From NCBI GenBank assembly GCA_900768815.1, contig CAAGEE010000004.1:1-64000 (forward strand): 64,000 nt of DNA, given 5' to 3'. A program made the translations under genes and the position numbers. Under the pieces are notes generated by a model that saw nothing but the letters and a program-made list of their open reading frames with translations, was not told the DNA's origin and searched no databases. Below are positions 1 through 8,045 of this stretch, piece after piece (position 1 is the stretch's first letter; each line of letters starts with the position of its first letter). Source of the stretch: Bacilli bacterium (lineage in GTDB: Bacteria; Bacillota_I; Bacilli_A; RF39; UBA660).

Positions 1-204
1 ACAAACTATGAAAGTCAACACTTTTTTTAAAGTTTTTTTTGACACTCGGCGTTAAGTTGTTTTAGTGCTTCGTTGATATATAACGATGTTATGATAAGTA
101 AGTTTTTTTGACTTTTTTTCAACTTTTTATAATTATTATTATGTCACAATATAATATATGTAATTATAGAGAATTTATTAATTTATATTTTTGAATATTA
201 TAAA
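1..204. other. AT-rich intergenic left edge
   Basis: No open frame is supported here. The stretch has long A and T tracts and a repeated AGTTTTTTTGAC-like word. On the minus strand a TTGACT hexamer near 12-17 could be a -35 element for a gene beyond the left edge, but its -10 would lie outside the window. A weak hairpin followed by eight T on the plus strand (about 21-40) could end a plus-strand gene from the left. Nothing firm. Confidence 0.4.
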
Positions 205-229
205 TAAAAAAATAGTCCTTTAGACTATT
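205..229 (-). terminator. Intrinsic terminator of the ATP-grasp gene
   Basis: A perfect 7-bp stem (AATAGTC/GACTATT, loop of 5) overlaps the stop codon of the ATP-grasp gene. On the minus strand it is followed by six T. Confidence 0.8.
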
Positions 230-1172
230 CTTTGTTAATCATTTTTTTAACTCTTTGTGCAAAATATTTATATACTTCTCTCTTTTTCTTTTTATCTGGA
301 ATGTAATTCAAATATAAATTAGGATCTAATAGTTCTACTTCCATAATTTCATATTTGGAGTCATTTTGAACTACATCTATTCGCATAAACAAGTATCCTT
401 TATAATTTTTTATATCCTCTATTTTATTTCCTAGTGATAAAAGTTCTTTAGGCACATTACTCTCTTCTATATATTTAACTGAGTTACGATTCATGAAAAC
501 ATCATTATATTTTAAAACTATATTTACTAATTTACCATCTATATATATTAGGGAATACTCTCCTTTATCAATATCCTTTATATATGGTTGCACTAGTATT
601 TTTGAATTTTTAAATTTAGGAAGAAGTTCTTTTAATTCTTTCTCATCAGATGTTTTATAGGTATTAAAACCACTTTCTGAAATAGCCGGCTTTAATACTA
701 TAGTTGAATATTTCTTCATGAATTTTAGGATCTTAGTTTCTGCATTTTTATCATTTTCAATAAATAAGGTATCAATGTGTCTAATATTATTTTGATCTAA
801 AATAGAAAATTGTTTTTCTTTATTATAATTATCTTTAATAATACTTATAGGATTTAGAGTTTTTATATTATTGTGTTCTAAATATGCTAACCAATCATTC
901 CATTTGGAGATATTTTTATGAAATCCCCAGGTTGACTTTATTATTAAAGTTTCATTTTTTAGTGTATTCAATTCTTCCCATGGCATTATCTTCGCATTTA
1001 TACCTTCTTTATTAAGTGCTTTCTTTAGAAAGAAATCTTCTCTTAGTTTGTTTGACCACTCACTAGACGATGCAATTATTACATTTCCTTTTAAACTTTT
1101 CTTATGAAAAAAAACATAAACTCTATTTAAAAATTTTAGTAAATCAAACTTTAACTTTCTTAGTTTTCTCAT
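225..1172 (-). CDS. ATP-grasp domain ligase
   Basis: This 315-residue protein has the layout of ATP-grasp carboxylate-amine ligases, which form amide bonds through an acyl phosphate. A central block contains a Lys-rich ATP-binding strand (IVLKPAISESG, about residues 158-168), then a hinge region (ILVQPYIKD) and a C-terminal acidic metal-site-like segment (MEVELLDPNLYL) of the kind that holds Mg-ATP in this fold. A tryptophan-rich N-terminal part (STWGFHKN) resembles RimK/glutathione-synthetase-like members of unknown substrate. The start overlaps the stop of the upstream aminotransferase gene by 4 bases (ATGA), with a GAGG ribosome site before it, so the two are translationally coupled and probably act in one pathway. 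Substrate unknown. Confidence 0.75.
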   Translation of the reverse strand: MRKLRKLKFDLLKFLNRVYVFFHKKSLKGNVIIASSSEWSNKLREDFFLKKALNKEGINAKIMPWEELNTLKNETLIIKSTWGFHKNISKWNDWLAYLEHNNIKTLNPISIIKDNYNKEKQFSILDQNNIRHIDTLFIENDKNAETKILKFMKKYSTIVLKPAISESGFNTYKTSDEKELKELLPKFKNSKILVQPYIKDIDKGEYSLIYIDGKLVNIVLKYNDVFMNRNSVKYIEESNVPKELLSLGNKIEDIKNYKGYLFMRIDVVQNDSKYEIMEVELLDPNLYLNYIPDKKKKREVYKYFAQRVKKMINKE

Positions 1173-2716
1173 CTTAATTCCCTCACCGCTTTATTTATTA
1201 AATACATGTTATGAATTAAATCTTTTCTATCAATAGCAAAGTTTATTCTGGCTACCATTTCATCTTCATTTGGCCAAGAAAAACTTAGACCTATTAAAAA
1301 GTTAATTTTCGTTTTTAAGTAGATGTATTTAACTAAATCCTTATCATTACTGATAACCATATCTTTGTATTTTTTACCTTTTAGCTCTGTGAAATCTGCA
1401 ACTATAAAGAACCCTCCCTCTGGATATGTATGATCTTTTATTTTTAGACCAGGTGTGCCAGAAGTTATTATTTTGATTTTTTCTTCATCTGTTGTGTATT
1501 TTTTAATATCTTTCATTATTTCATTTCGATTTTGTTCACAGTTTTTATAATTAATTCCATATATTAAAGCTTCTATTAGGCTTAGATGATATTTATATTC
1601 TTTAATTAGACCTTTGAAATATTTATCTGCTTTTTTATAACGTCTTGTAGTACCATTAAAAGCTCCTGCTAGGGCTGCTGACTGAATATAAGACAAAGCA
1701 TCTACTTCATGAGAAATCTGAGCTGTTATGTCATTTATTATAGGTATTGGAGCTATAATTGCTCCTGCTCTTACTTGGGCTAAGCCATACGACTTAGATA
1801 ATCCAATTAGAGTAATTGTATTATTGAAATATTTGGGGATACTCGCCAAGAAAAACGCTTTATCGTCTTGGTCAAAGCCAATGTCACGATAAATTAAATC
1901 ATCAATTATGAAGACTCCTTTTTCTAAGCAGATATCACCAAGTTGCTCTAGAATATCCATTTTCTTACTATTTAAAACTTTCCCAAGCGGATTATGAGGA
2001 TTCATATTTAGAAAAGCTACAACTCTTGGAATATATGATTCTTTTGCAAATTCTTTTTTTAGAGTTTCATTTATTTCATCTATACGTTCACCCAATAATT
2101 TAGGATTTATATAGAAGTCATCCTCTTCCCGTAATTTTATTACTTCAACACGTGCATTATCAATTTCTGTAAAAGCTGCAAAAATTCCGTAATTTGGAGC
2201 AGTCATTAAGATAACGTCATTGGGTTTTGCAATGGCATTTACTATAAGATTATAGGCATGTGATGTTGAGTAGGCAAAAGCTATATTTTCAATTCCTAAG
2301 CCATCGTAGTTATCTGTCTTTTCAATTTTGAAACCTTCTTTTTCAAGATAATTTACAACACTTGCACGACAAGAATTATCTCCAGCAACAGAAGTTGGAT
2401 ATATATATAAATATCTACTAAATATTGCTTTTAACATATATTCACGACATAGAGGAAAAGGTTTATATCTTAGCGGATTCCCATTGCGTACTGAAAACCA
2501 TTCATCAACTTTTGGGATATTTTCATCATTATATGCTTCTAAGTCACGATAAAGTAGATTGTAAGCTTCATCTATCTTTTGTATTTCAGGATAAAAAGGT
2601 TTATGATCTTTTCTTTTGCCTAAACTTCTAAATGAAGAGATAGTTTCAGGATCATTTTCTGTAAATCTCTTTAGGGCTTTAGAAAAGTTCTCTTCGCTGA
2701 ATGTTGAATGAACCAT
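1169..2716 (-). CDS. PLP-dependent aminotransferase, class I/II
   Basis: A fold-type I aminotransferase of 515 residues, longer than the usual 390-430. The PLP lysine lies in SKSYGLAQVRAG, the substrate-carboxylate/ring motif is MNPHNPLGKV, and the PLP phenol-oxygen Asp sits in FIIDDLIYRD. An extra N-terminal ~90 residues and a C-terminal insertion around 380-440 set it apart from housekeeping aspartate or alanine aminotransferases. It precedes and overlaps the ATP-grasp ligase, suggesting a two-step route that makes an amino acid or amine and then condenses it. The start is uncertain: the ATG used here has no ribosome site, while a strong AGAGGTGA lies about 75 bases upstream with no canonical start after it (see findings). 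Confidence 0.8.
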   Translation of the reverse strand: MVHSTFSEENFSKALKRFTENDPETISSFRSLGKRKDHKPFYPEIQKIDEAYNLLYRDLEAYNDENIPKVDEWFSVRNGNPLRYKPFPLCREYMLKAIFSRYLYIYPTSVAGDNSCRASVVNYLEKEGFKIEKTDNYDGLGIENIAFAYSTSHAYNLIVNAIAKPNDVILMTAPNYGIFAAFTEIDNARVEVIKLREEDDFYINPKLLGERIDEINETLKKEFAKESYIPRVVAFLNMNPHNPLGKVLNSKKMDILEQLGDICLEKGVFIIDDLIYRDIGFDQDDKAFFLASIPKYFNNTITLIGLSKSYGLAQVRAGAIIAPIPIINDITAQISHEVDALSYIQSAALAGAFNGTTRRYKKADKYFKGLIKEYKYHLSLIEALIYGINYKNCEQNRNEIMKDIKKYTTDEEKIKIITSGTPGLKIKDHTYPEGGFFIVADFTELKGKKYKDMVISNDKDLVKYIYLKTKINFLIGLSFSWPNEDEMVARINFAIDRKDLIHNMYLINKAVRELR

Positions 2717-2901
2717 TGTGTTTTCGTAATGAAGAAGACCATTTATTTTCTTTTTGATTGATTTCTTATTTAATGTGTTTTTGATGTGACTTCACCTCTT
2801 TTATAGTTTGGTAACTATTTTATAATTTACCCATTGTAAGTATATTTTATAATAATACTGGGTTATTTTCAATAGTATATGGTAGTTAAAGTCTTTTGAC
2901 A

Positions 2902-2945
2902 AATTAAAAAGTACCATCAGAAACATTGAAGTTTTGCAAGGTACC
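2902..2945 (-). terminator. Possible terminator after the 254-aa orphan gene
   Basis: On the minus strand a 6-bp stem (GGTACC with GGTACT, one G-U pair, long loop) is followed by TTTTTAATTTG. The long loop makes it a weak candidate. Confidence 0.35.
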
Positions 2946-3710
2946 CTAACGATTTAAATTATTAAATTTATATTCTGATACTAAATTTTGATATTTTCTA
3001 TCTAAGTCTTTAATATTTATGGGAATCTTCTTTAATATTTCATCATTGTTCTCTGAAACTAATTCTGATAATTTTTTTCTAGTAAACCACTCTCTCTGAT
3101 ATATACCATTTAAATCCTCTTTACTATTTATAGAGATATTAGTATTTACATTTCCATAAGCATCATAACTTATCTTCAAATTTAAGAACCCATCCGTAAA
3201 AATGATTGGTTTTAATTTTTCGCTTTCACTAGATAGTCCTATATCTATTTTCATGATTTCCGAGAATGACTCGAGTGTATGAAAAATGAACATTATATCA
3301 TCATAATATTTTGTTACAAATGGTTTATTGGGAATTGTATTTTTGTCAAAGTATAGGTCATTATCACCGAAATCTTTTAGAATGGTAAATGTTTCTGGAT
3401 GAGATCCTATTCCATAAAAGAACGTTATTTTAGATGTGCTATTTGTCGTTGTTGCTAGAATGTTGTCTAGGATTTTTGTGTATATTACTTCTGTTTCTTT
3501 AAATATCTTTCCTGTTTTTCTAACGATGGTATTATCTTTATTAATTTTTTCTATTAACTTAGAATTTACTTGAACTTCTTTTAGCTCACTAAATTTATTT
3601 TCAAGAGCTTTATATAAATCATAGAAACTAATTATATTCTGTGTTGGCTTGATATTGCTACGTTTTAAATAACTAGTTATCTTGGTTTCTAAACGTTGAT
3701 ATTCAGACAT
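2946..3710 (-). CDS. Uncharacterised protein, 254 aa
   Basis: I do not recognise a family. The protein is soluble, rich in Lys, Ile, Asn and Ser, with no signal peptide or membrane segment. The N-terminal third looks helical; the middle (about 85-200) alternates hydrophobic residues with Gly/Asp turns and looks beta-rich, for example ITFFYGIGSHPETF and DLYFDKNTIPNKP. It stands alone between the aminotransferase operon and the divergent ZIP gene. Codon use is like its neighbours. It is probably a real gene, because the frame is long and uninterrupted and a promoter-like AT-rich gap separates it from the ZIP gene. Function unknown. Confidence 0.6.
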   Translation of the reverse strand: MSEYQRLETKITSYLKRSNIKPTQNIISFYDLYKALENKFSELKEVQVNSKLIEKINKDNTIVRKTGKIFKETEVIYTKILDNILATTTNSTSKITFFYGIGSHPETFTILKDFGDNDLYFDKNTIPNKPFVTKYYDDIMFIFHTLESFSEIMKIDIGLSSESEKLKPIIFTDGFLNLKISYDAYGNVNTNISINSKEDLNGIYQREWFTRKKLSELVSENNDEILKKIPINIKDLDRKYQNLVSEYKFNNLNR

Positions 3711-3827
3711 ACTACATCATCCATTCTTTTTTTCTTAATATACTAGCACAATATTTAATTAATAACAATATTTTTAGTTTAGTGCCTAGCCTTTTTTTAA
3801 TTTTTGGCATATTTTATACTGGTGATT

Positions 3828-4631
3828 ATGATGTTATTTTGGTTTTCTAATTTATCGTACGTGTCTCAAGCTTTAATTGCTTCTCTTTTTACATGGAGTG
3901 TTACTATGCTTGGTGCGGCTATTGTATTTTTCTTCAAAGAAGTAAAAAAAGGAATAATGGATGCTCTGCTAGGATTTTCTGCTGGAGTTATGATTGCGGC
4001 ATCGTTTTGGTCATTACTTAGTCCTTCAATAGAATTAGCTAATAGCCTTAATATGACTGCTTGGATTGTTGCTGTTTCTGGATTCTTGGCTGGTGGGCTT
4101 TTATTATTCATCGGAGATAAAATATTTAATTATTTTTCTTCTAAGAATAATGATACTAATATTAGTAAATTTAAAAGATGTTTGATGTTAATTTTTTCAA
4201 TAACTTTACATAATATTCCGGAAGGATTAGTCGTTGGAGTGGCATTTGGATCTTTGGCATATGGAATTGAAGGAGCTACTTTGGCTTCAGCTTTGACTTT
4301 GGCGATTGGGATTGGTATTCAAAATTTTCCAGAGGGTAGTGCTGTTAGTTTGCCATTAAGAAGAGATGGGATGAGTAGAGGAAAAGCGTTTTTTATAGGA
4401 CAATTAAGTGGAATGGTTGAGCCTATTTCTGCGGTTATTGGAGCAATATTAGTGTTAAAAATACAAACCATTTTACCATTTTTATTAGCATTTGCAGCAG
4501 GTGCTATGGTATATGTTGTTGTTGAAGAATTAATTCCAGAGAGTCAATCTAATAGAAAAAAAGACTTGATGGCATTCTTTACTTTGATTGGCTTTTCAGT
4601 AATGATGGTTTTAGATGTTGCGCTTGGGTAG
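3828..4631 (+). CDS. ZIP family divalent metal transporter
   Basis: A ZIP-family permease (about 267 residues, 8 predicted membrane spans) that would bring zinc, iron or manganese into the cytoplasm. The two metal-binding helices carry the family signatures HNIPEGLVVG and QNFPEGSAVSLP, followed by GQLSGMVEPISAVIGA. These match the bacterial ZupT/GufA branch. I chose ATG at 3828 because GGTGAT lies just before it; the adjacent ATG at 3831 is equally possible, while an upstream TTG at 3804 has no ribosome site. It is transcribed divergently from the unknown gene at 2946-3710 and shares a bidirectional terminator with the endolysin gene. Confidence 0.9.
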   Translation: MMLFWFSNLSYVSQALIASLFTWSVTMLGAAIVFFFKEVKKGIMDALLGFSAGVMIAASFWSLLSPSIELANSLNMTAWIVAVSGFLAGGLLLFIGDKIFNYFSSKNNDTNISKFKRCLMLIFSITLHNIPEGLVVGVAFGSLAYGIEGATLASALTLAIGIGIQNFPEGSAVSLPLRRDGMSRGKAFFIGQLSGMVEPISAVIGAILVLKIQTILPFLLAFAAGAMVYVVVEELIPESQSNRKKDLMAFFTLIGFSVMMVLDVALG

Positions 4632-4677
4632 TTGTATTAAGAAATAATATATTTTTTTAAATATTGATATACAATAT

Positions 4678-4709
4678 AAAAGACAGGTTGGTATGTTGAC
4701 CTGTCTTTT
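4678..4709. terminator. Bidirectional terminator, ZIP gene / endolysin gene
   Basis: An 11-bp perfect stem (AAAAGACAGGT/ACCTGTCTTTT, loop of 10) lies between two convergent genes, with T-runs on both strands. Confidence 0.9.
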
Positions 4710-4713
4710 TGCT

Positions 4714-5367
4714 TTATTCTAAATATAATTTTTGTCCAGCTTTTAGATATATTCCATATAAGTCACTTTTTTTACAGATAAATATTGGTTGTTTTTTGTG
4801 TTGTGATACCACGGGTGGTATTTCTGTTTGCCCTGGTTCTTCTGAGGTTGTCTTTTCCTCAATCATTTTAAATTTATAATTATAATCATTAATTATATTT
4901 ATCGTTTTATCTATCCACAAGCACTCTTCAGGCTTTTTTGGATTATTTATTGAGTAATATCCTTGATTATTTTTATGCCAGCCTGTTCCAGTAAATTTTC
5001 CTTTTCCGCATTCAATGTGACAATGATTACCGGTTGCATTTCCCTTTGTTCCTTCACTATAAAATTCTTCATTTTGAATTACTTTTTTGCCTACAAATAA
5101 ATTACTAACTTCATTTGCATGGGCAAACATCATAGTTAGATAGTCCTTAGTACCATCTGGATATTCTACTTTGTCTATACTTTCTAGCCATACTTCGTTG
5201 GCATCATCAGGATATATTTTTTTTATTATACCTGTAAAAGGCGCTCTTATTTTACTGATACCGGTATCTTTACCAGCATCATCTATAGCATAACTATCTG
5301 CATGTGTGCCTTCCCCATAGCCTTGAGTTATTCGCATATTTGGACAAGGATACAAGGGCTTTTCCAT
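4714..5367 (-). CDS. M23-type endolysin (peptidoglycan hydrolase)
   Basis: A 217-residue M23 metallopeptidase of the phage-endolysin kind. Zinc ligands appear in THADSYAIDD (His22, Asp) and in GNHCHIE (His115, His117), with a further His83 in MMFAHANE. These enzymes cut peptide cross-links in peptidoglycan. There is no signal peptide, as expected for an enzyme released by a holin. The last ~60 residues form a Glu/Thr/Pro linker and a short C-terminal piece ending in YLKAGQKLYLE, possibly a wall-binding remnant. Its start codon shares one base with the stop of the upstream holin-like gene (TAATG), with AAGGAGGG as ribosome site. No phage structural genes are nearby. Confidence 0.8.
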   Translation of the reverse strand: MEKPLYPCPNMRITQGYGEGTHADSYAIDDAGKDTGISKIRAPFTGIIKKIYPDDANEVWLESIDKVEYPDGTKDYLTMMFAHANEVSNLFVGKKVIQNEEFYSEGTKGNATGNHCHIECGKGKFTGTGWHKNNQGYYSINNPKKPEECLWIDKTINIINDYNYKFKMIEEKTTSEEPGQTEIPPVVSQHKKQPIFICKKSDLYGIYLKAGQKLYLE

Positions 5368-5708
5368 TAGATTCCCTCCTCCTTATTAATTATTTTTTCT
5401 TTTGATATATATAAACCTTTTTGTCTGGTCATATCGGTATATGATGACACTTTACCTTCTAAGGTTTTATAAATAGTGTCAGCACCAAGGAAGGAAAACA
5501 TTCCGATCCATAGACTGTTTGGAAAATCAATGCTAGTAAATGTCATACAGAACACAATTCCAACAAATATGTTGACGAATAATGAGTAGATTGCTAGATA
5601 GCGACTGCTTTTAAAACAACATTTTGTTTTCTGAACAAAGGCACATGTTATTGTACTTAGTGCTACTGCTATTACTAAGGATTCTCTTAAATATTCTAAT
5701 TTTAGCAT
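5367..5708 (-). CDS. Holin-like small membrane protein
   Basis: A 113-residue protein starting at MLKLEYLRESL, chosen because AGAGGAGGTAAG lies directly before this ATG; a longer open frame upstream has no ribosome site and runs over the rpsI terminator. Two to three hydrophobic segments (about 8-25, 38-60 and 62-80) and a charged C-terminal tail fit a phage holin, resembling the Hol44-type family. A holin makes membrane pores that let an endolysin reach the wall. It is coupled to the M23 endolysin by a one-base stop/start overlap, so the pair forms a lysis cassette. Confidence 0.7.
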   Translation of the reverse strand: MLKLEYLRESLVIAVALSTITCAFVQKTKCCFKSSRYLAIYSLFVNIFVGIVFCMTFTSIDFPNSLWIGMFSFLGADTIYKTLEGKVSSYTDMTRQKGLYISKEKIINKEEGI

Positions 5709-5770
5709 TCTTACCTCCTCTATGGTATTATATGCAAACATATAATTTTGGTTACAATCTTTGAAGAGAT

Positions 5771-5803
5771 AAAAAAAGAAAACCTTGGATAAGTCCAAGG
5801 TTT
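5771..5803 (-). terminator. Terminator of the rplM-rpsI operon
   Basis: A 9-bp perfect stem (AACCTTGGA/TCCAAGGTT, loop TAAG) is followed on the minus strand by TTCTTTTTTT, just after the rpsI stop. Confidence 0.92.
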
Positions 5804-5815
5804 GAAACTGTATAA

Positions 5816-6241
5816 TTAACGTTTTGAGAATTGTGGTGCACGACGTGCTTTCTTTAATCCTGGTTTCTTACGTTCTTTCTTACGAGAATCTCTTGTAATG
5901 AAACCTTCAGCTTTTAGAACTTTTCTAAAGCTATTTTCAGAGTCTGCTGGAGTAGTTTTATCATAATCCAATAAAGCTCTTGTAATTCCTAAACGGATTG
6001 CTCCTGTTTGTCCTTGGAATCCTCCACCTTTTACTTTAGCATCTACATCGAACATTTCTCTAGTGTTTGTAATATCTAATGGTTGACATAAATCCATTAC
6101 TAATACTTCGAAAGGTAAGTAGTCATGAACATCTTTACCATTGATTGTAATTTTTCCTTTTCCTGGAGTTAATGTAACACGTGCTACACTTGTTTTTCTG
6201 TGTCCAGTTCCAGTATAAATATTTTTATTTTCTTTTGCCAT
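5816..6241 (-). CDS. rpsI: 30S ribosomal protein S9
   Basis: Ribosomal protein S9, 141 residues, somewhat longer than the usual 130 because of extra residues at the N terminus and in the middle. Family hallmarks are visible: GTGHRKTSVARV near the N terminus, VKGGGFQGQTGAIRLGI in the middle, and the basic C-terminal tail ending PQFSKR, which reaches the P-site tRNA in the ribosome. It follows rplM by 16 bases and shares its transcript. Confidence 0.97.
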   Translation of the reverse strand: MAKENKNIYTGTGHRKTSVARVTLTPGKGKITINGKDVHDYLPFEVLVMDLCQPLDITNTREMFDVDAKVKGGGFQGQTGAIRLGITRALLDYDKTTPADSENSFRKVLKAEGFITRDSRKKERKKPGLKKARRAPQFSKR

Positions 6242-6257
6242 AAACCTAATCCCTTTC

Positions 6258-6689
6258 CTATTTTACTTCAAGCACTTCTGGTTTTTGTGCCATTTGTTTG
6301 TGCTCATTTCCGGCATATACGAATAATTTCTTTGCCATTTCTCTTCCTAGTCTATTATGTGGAAGCATACCTTTTACAGCTCTTTCCATCATTTCAACTG
6401 GATATTGTTCTCTCATTACTTTAGCAGTTCTTTCTCTTAAACCACCAACATATTGTGAGTGATTATAGTACATTTTATTTTCTAATTTGTTACCAGTTAA
6501 GTTAACTTTTTCTGCATTAATAATGATAATGTTATCACCACAATCAACATGTGGAGTATAAGTTGGTTTGTGTTTACCACGTAGATATGTAGCTGCTAAT
6601 GAAGCTACTCTACCTAAAGATTTACCTTCAGCGTCAATTACATACCATTTACGATTTACAGTTTCTTTTTTTTGCATATAACTTGTCAT
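6258..6689 (-). CDS. rplM: 50S ribosomal protein L13
   Basis: Ribosomal protein L13, 143 residues, an early assembly protein of the large subunit. Recognised by the N-terminal RKWYVIDAEGKSLGRVA, the GDNIIIINAEKV strand and MLPHNRLGREMAKKLFVY. GGAG lies 7 bases before the start. It is the first gene of the rplM-rpsI operon and has its own promoter and a structured leader, so it is no longer in one transcript with truA as in many Bacilli. Confidence 0.97.
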   Translation of the reverse strand: MTSYMQKKETVNRKWYVIDAEGKSLGRVASLAATYLRGKHKPTYTPHVDCGDNIIIINAEKVNLTGNKLENKMYYNHSQYVGGLRERTAKVMREQYPVEMMERAVKGMLPHNRLGREMAKKLFVYAGNEHKQMAQKPEVLEVK

Positions 6690-6762
6690 ATTTTTTCTCC
6701 TTTTACTTAAATCAAGTTTTCCCAGGACTCAATTTATGTGGGGATATTCGAATGTACCGATT
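6690..6762 (-). promoter_or_regulatory. Candidate ribosomal protein L13 leader
   Basis: The ~70-base 5' untranslated region of rplM contains blocks that can pair (TCCC with GGGA, and further inner pairing) with a GTCCTGGGAAA-like conserved-looking word. Bacilli commonly carry an autoregulatory L13 leader at this place; the match is judged from memory and position, not from a covariance search. Confidence 0.5.
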
Positions 6763-6765
6763 ATG

Positions 6766-6794
6766 ATTATACTAAAAAAAGTATTAAAAATCAA
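6766..6794 (-). promoter_or_regulatory. Sigma-A promoter of rplM-rpsI
   Basis: TTGATT (6789-6794) and TATAAT (6766-6771) are separated by exactly 17 bases on the minus strand. The -35 region lies inside the upstream terminator hairpin. Confidence 0.75.
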
Positions 6795-6803
6795 TACTTT
6801 TTT
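6775..6803 (-). terminator. Terminator of the 7943-6821 gene pair
   Basis: An 11-bp stem (AAAAAAGTATT/AATACTTTTTT, loop of 7) lies after the stop of the 115-aa gene and overlaps the rplM promoter. Confidence 0.75.
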
Positions 6804-6820
6804 GTTATTATAGCTTAATT

Positions 6821-7168
6821 TTATAGGCTTTTTGTTTTTGTAACTTCTGGAGTTTGGTTAGTCTCTGAATTATTTAGATGATGAGCTATTTCTTCAATAG
6901 ATATATTTTCATCTTTTTCTAATAATTCACATGCTTGAACTAGTTGTTCATCGGTTAGCGATGAGACATATTCATCGGCATTTGCTATTACAACTGTTTT
7001 AGCAACTTCTTGTCCTAGTGCAGATAAAGCTGTTCCTATTGTTGTTGCAGCAAGGGTACCGGCCTTTTGTTTGTCGGTTGTGTTTTTATTTAAATAAACA
7101 TAACCTAAACCTCCTACTGAGCCAGTTATAGTTGCAGCTGTTGTTGTCCAATTTACATTAATTACCAT
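6821..7168 (-). CDS. Small membrane-associated protein of unknown function, 115 aa
   Basis: The N-terminal half (about 8-60) is Gly/Ala/Thr-rich and moderately hydrophobic (ITGSVGGLGYVYL, AGTLAATTIGTALSALG), compatible with two short membrane segments or a membrane-seeking helical hairpin. The rest is acidic and helical (LTDEQLVQACELLEKDE), ending in a flexible Thr/Lys tail. The start lies within the end of the upstream 261-aa gene (11-base overlap), so the two are co-translated. I do not recognise a family. The pair sits between truA and rplM, where Bacilli usually have nothing. Confidence 0.6.
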   Translation of the reverse strand: MVINVNWTTTAATITGSVGGLGYVYLNKNTTDKQKAGTLAATTIGTALSALGQEVAKTVVIANADEYVSSLTDEQLVQACELLEKDENISIEEIAHHLNNSETNQTPEVTKTKSL

Positions 7169-7943
7169 TTTTATATCCTCCCTTTTTTGCTTGAGAAATT
7201 TGTTCTCTTTTTTGTTGTTCTTTTTTCAACATATTTTTAAATTGTATCAATTGCTCTTTATTCATTCTGCTAATTACTTCAGCTGGATTTGGTATTTCTG
7301 TTGGATTATTCGTTTTTTCTTTTTCATTCATAACACTAGTAATTACTTTGGCGGCTTCTCCATATTCTTCTTGACTTTTTCTTTGTTGTCTTTCTTCTAT
7401 TTTCTCTAGTACTACTTTTTTTTGTTTAAAACGATAAATATTATAATCTTGAATATTTATACATTCAAAATTTATAAAAGCTGATAATGCCTCTGCTACT
7501 ATAAACGGAATGGCTACTGGAAAACCAGCTAGTGCTACACCTGTTAAAATAGGCAGAGCTATTAAATCGATTAATAGTCCTTTTTGATGAACGTTTTTAT
7601 TCCACTCTAAATATCTTAATGTATCTGATGGCCTTTTCTTATCCAGGTGATAATTTCTGTTTTGTTCTGTATTTATTTCTTTTCTAAAAAGCATTTTTAG
7701 TTCACGATAATGAAATATTATCAATTTTCTTTCTTCTTCACTTTTTGCCTTTTTCAATTCTTTTTTACATTTTCTATCACATTTCTTATCATACCTCTCG
7801 GTACAATTTGGAAAGTATTTTTTTAATACTTTGAACTTTAAATTTTCAACTTTAAATACTATTTCTTGGAACCATTCGGCACCAAGTTTTTTACAACGAT
7901 TGATTCTTTTTTGATATTCCTCTTTCGTTAATTCATTCTTCAT
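7158..7943 (-). CDS. Lys/Glu-rich protein with central membrane hairpin, 261 aa
   Basis: A very basic, helical N-terminal region with four cysteines close together (CTERYDKKCDRKCKKE, about 45-62) is followed by a hydrophobic stretch at about 120-155 (LIDLIALPILTGVALAGF...), probably two membrane spans. A long charged helical tail with Gln/Lys clusters ends the protein. I start at ATG 7943, which has AGGGG 8 bases upstream, rather than at the TTG six bases earlier. No family is recognised. The Cys group could bind zinc but spacing is irregular. It is coupled to the 115-aa gene downstream. Confidence 0.6.
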   Translation of the reverse strand: MKNELTKEEYQKRINRCKKLGAEWFQEIVFKVENLKFKVLKKYFPNCTERYDKKCDRKCKKELKKAKSEEERKLIIFHYRELKMLFRKEINTEQNRNYHLDKKRPSDTLRYLEWNKNVHQKGLLIDLIALPILTGVALAGFPVAIPFIVAEALSAFINFECINIQDYNIYRFKQKKVVLEKIEERQQRKSQEEYGEAAKVITSVMNEKEKTNNPTEIPNPAEVISRMNKEQLIQFKNMLKKEQQKREQISQAKKGGYKNGN

Positions 7944-8004
7944 AACCAAATCCCCTTTTTCTAGTTATTCCTCTTTGAATGGCTCTTATTATAACATAAA
8001 CTGC

Positions 8005-8040
8005 AAAAAAAAGCAATCCAAACTTGTTTTGTGATTGCTT
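8005..8040 (-). terminator. Terminator after truA
   Basis: Stem of 8 bp (AAGCAATC/GATTGCTT, loop of 14) followed on the minus strand by a run of eight T, just after the truA stop. Confidence 0.85.
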
Positions 8041-8045
8041 AATCC

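Noticed and set aside
2425..2631. Plus-strand frame inside the aminotransferase gene, and similar short frames opposite other genes
   Set aside because: These are shadows of strongly supported genes, lack ribosome sites and have implausible composition.
3804..3827. TTG start giving a longer ZIP protein
   Set aside because: No ribosome site precedes the TTG, while GGTGAT lies directly before ATG 3828/3831 and the shorter N terminus fits the family.
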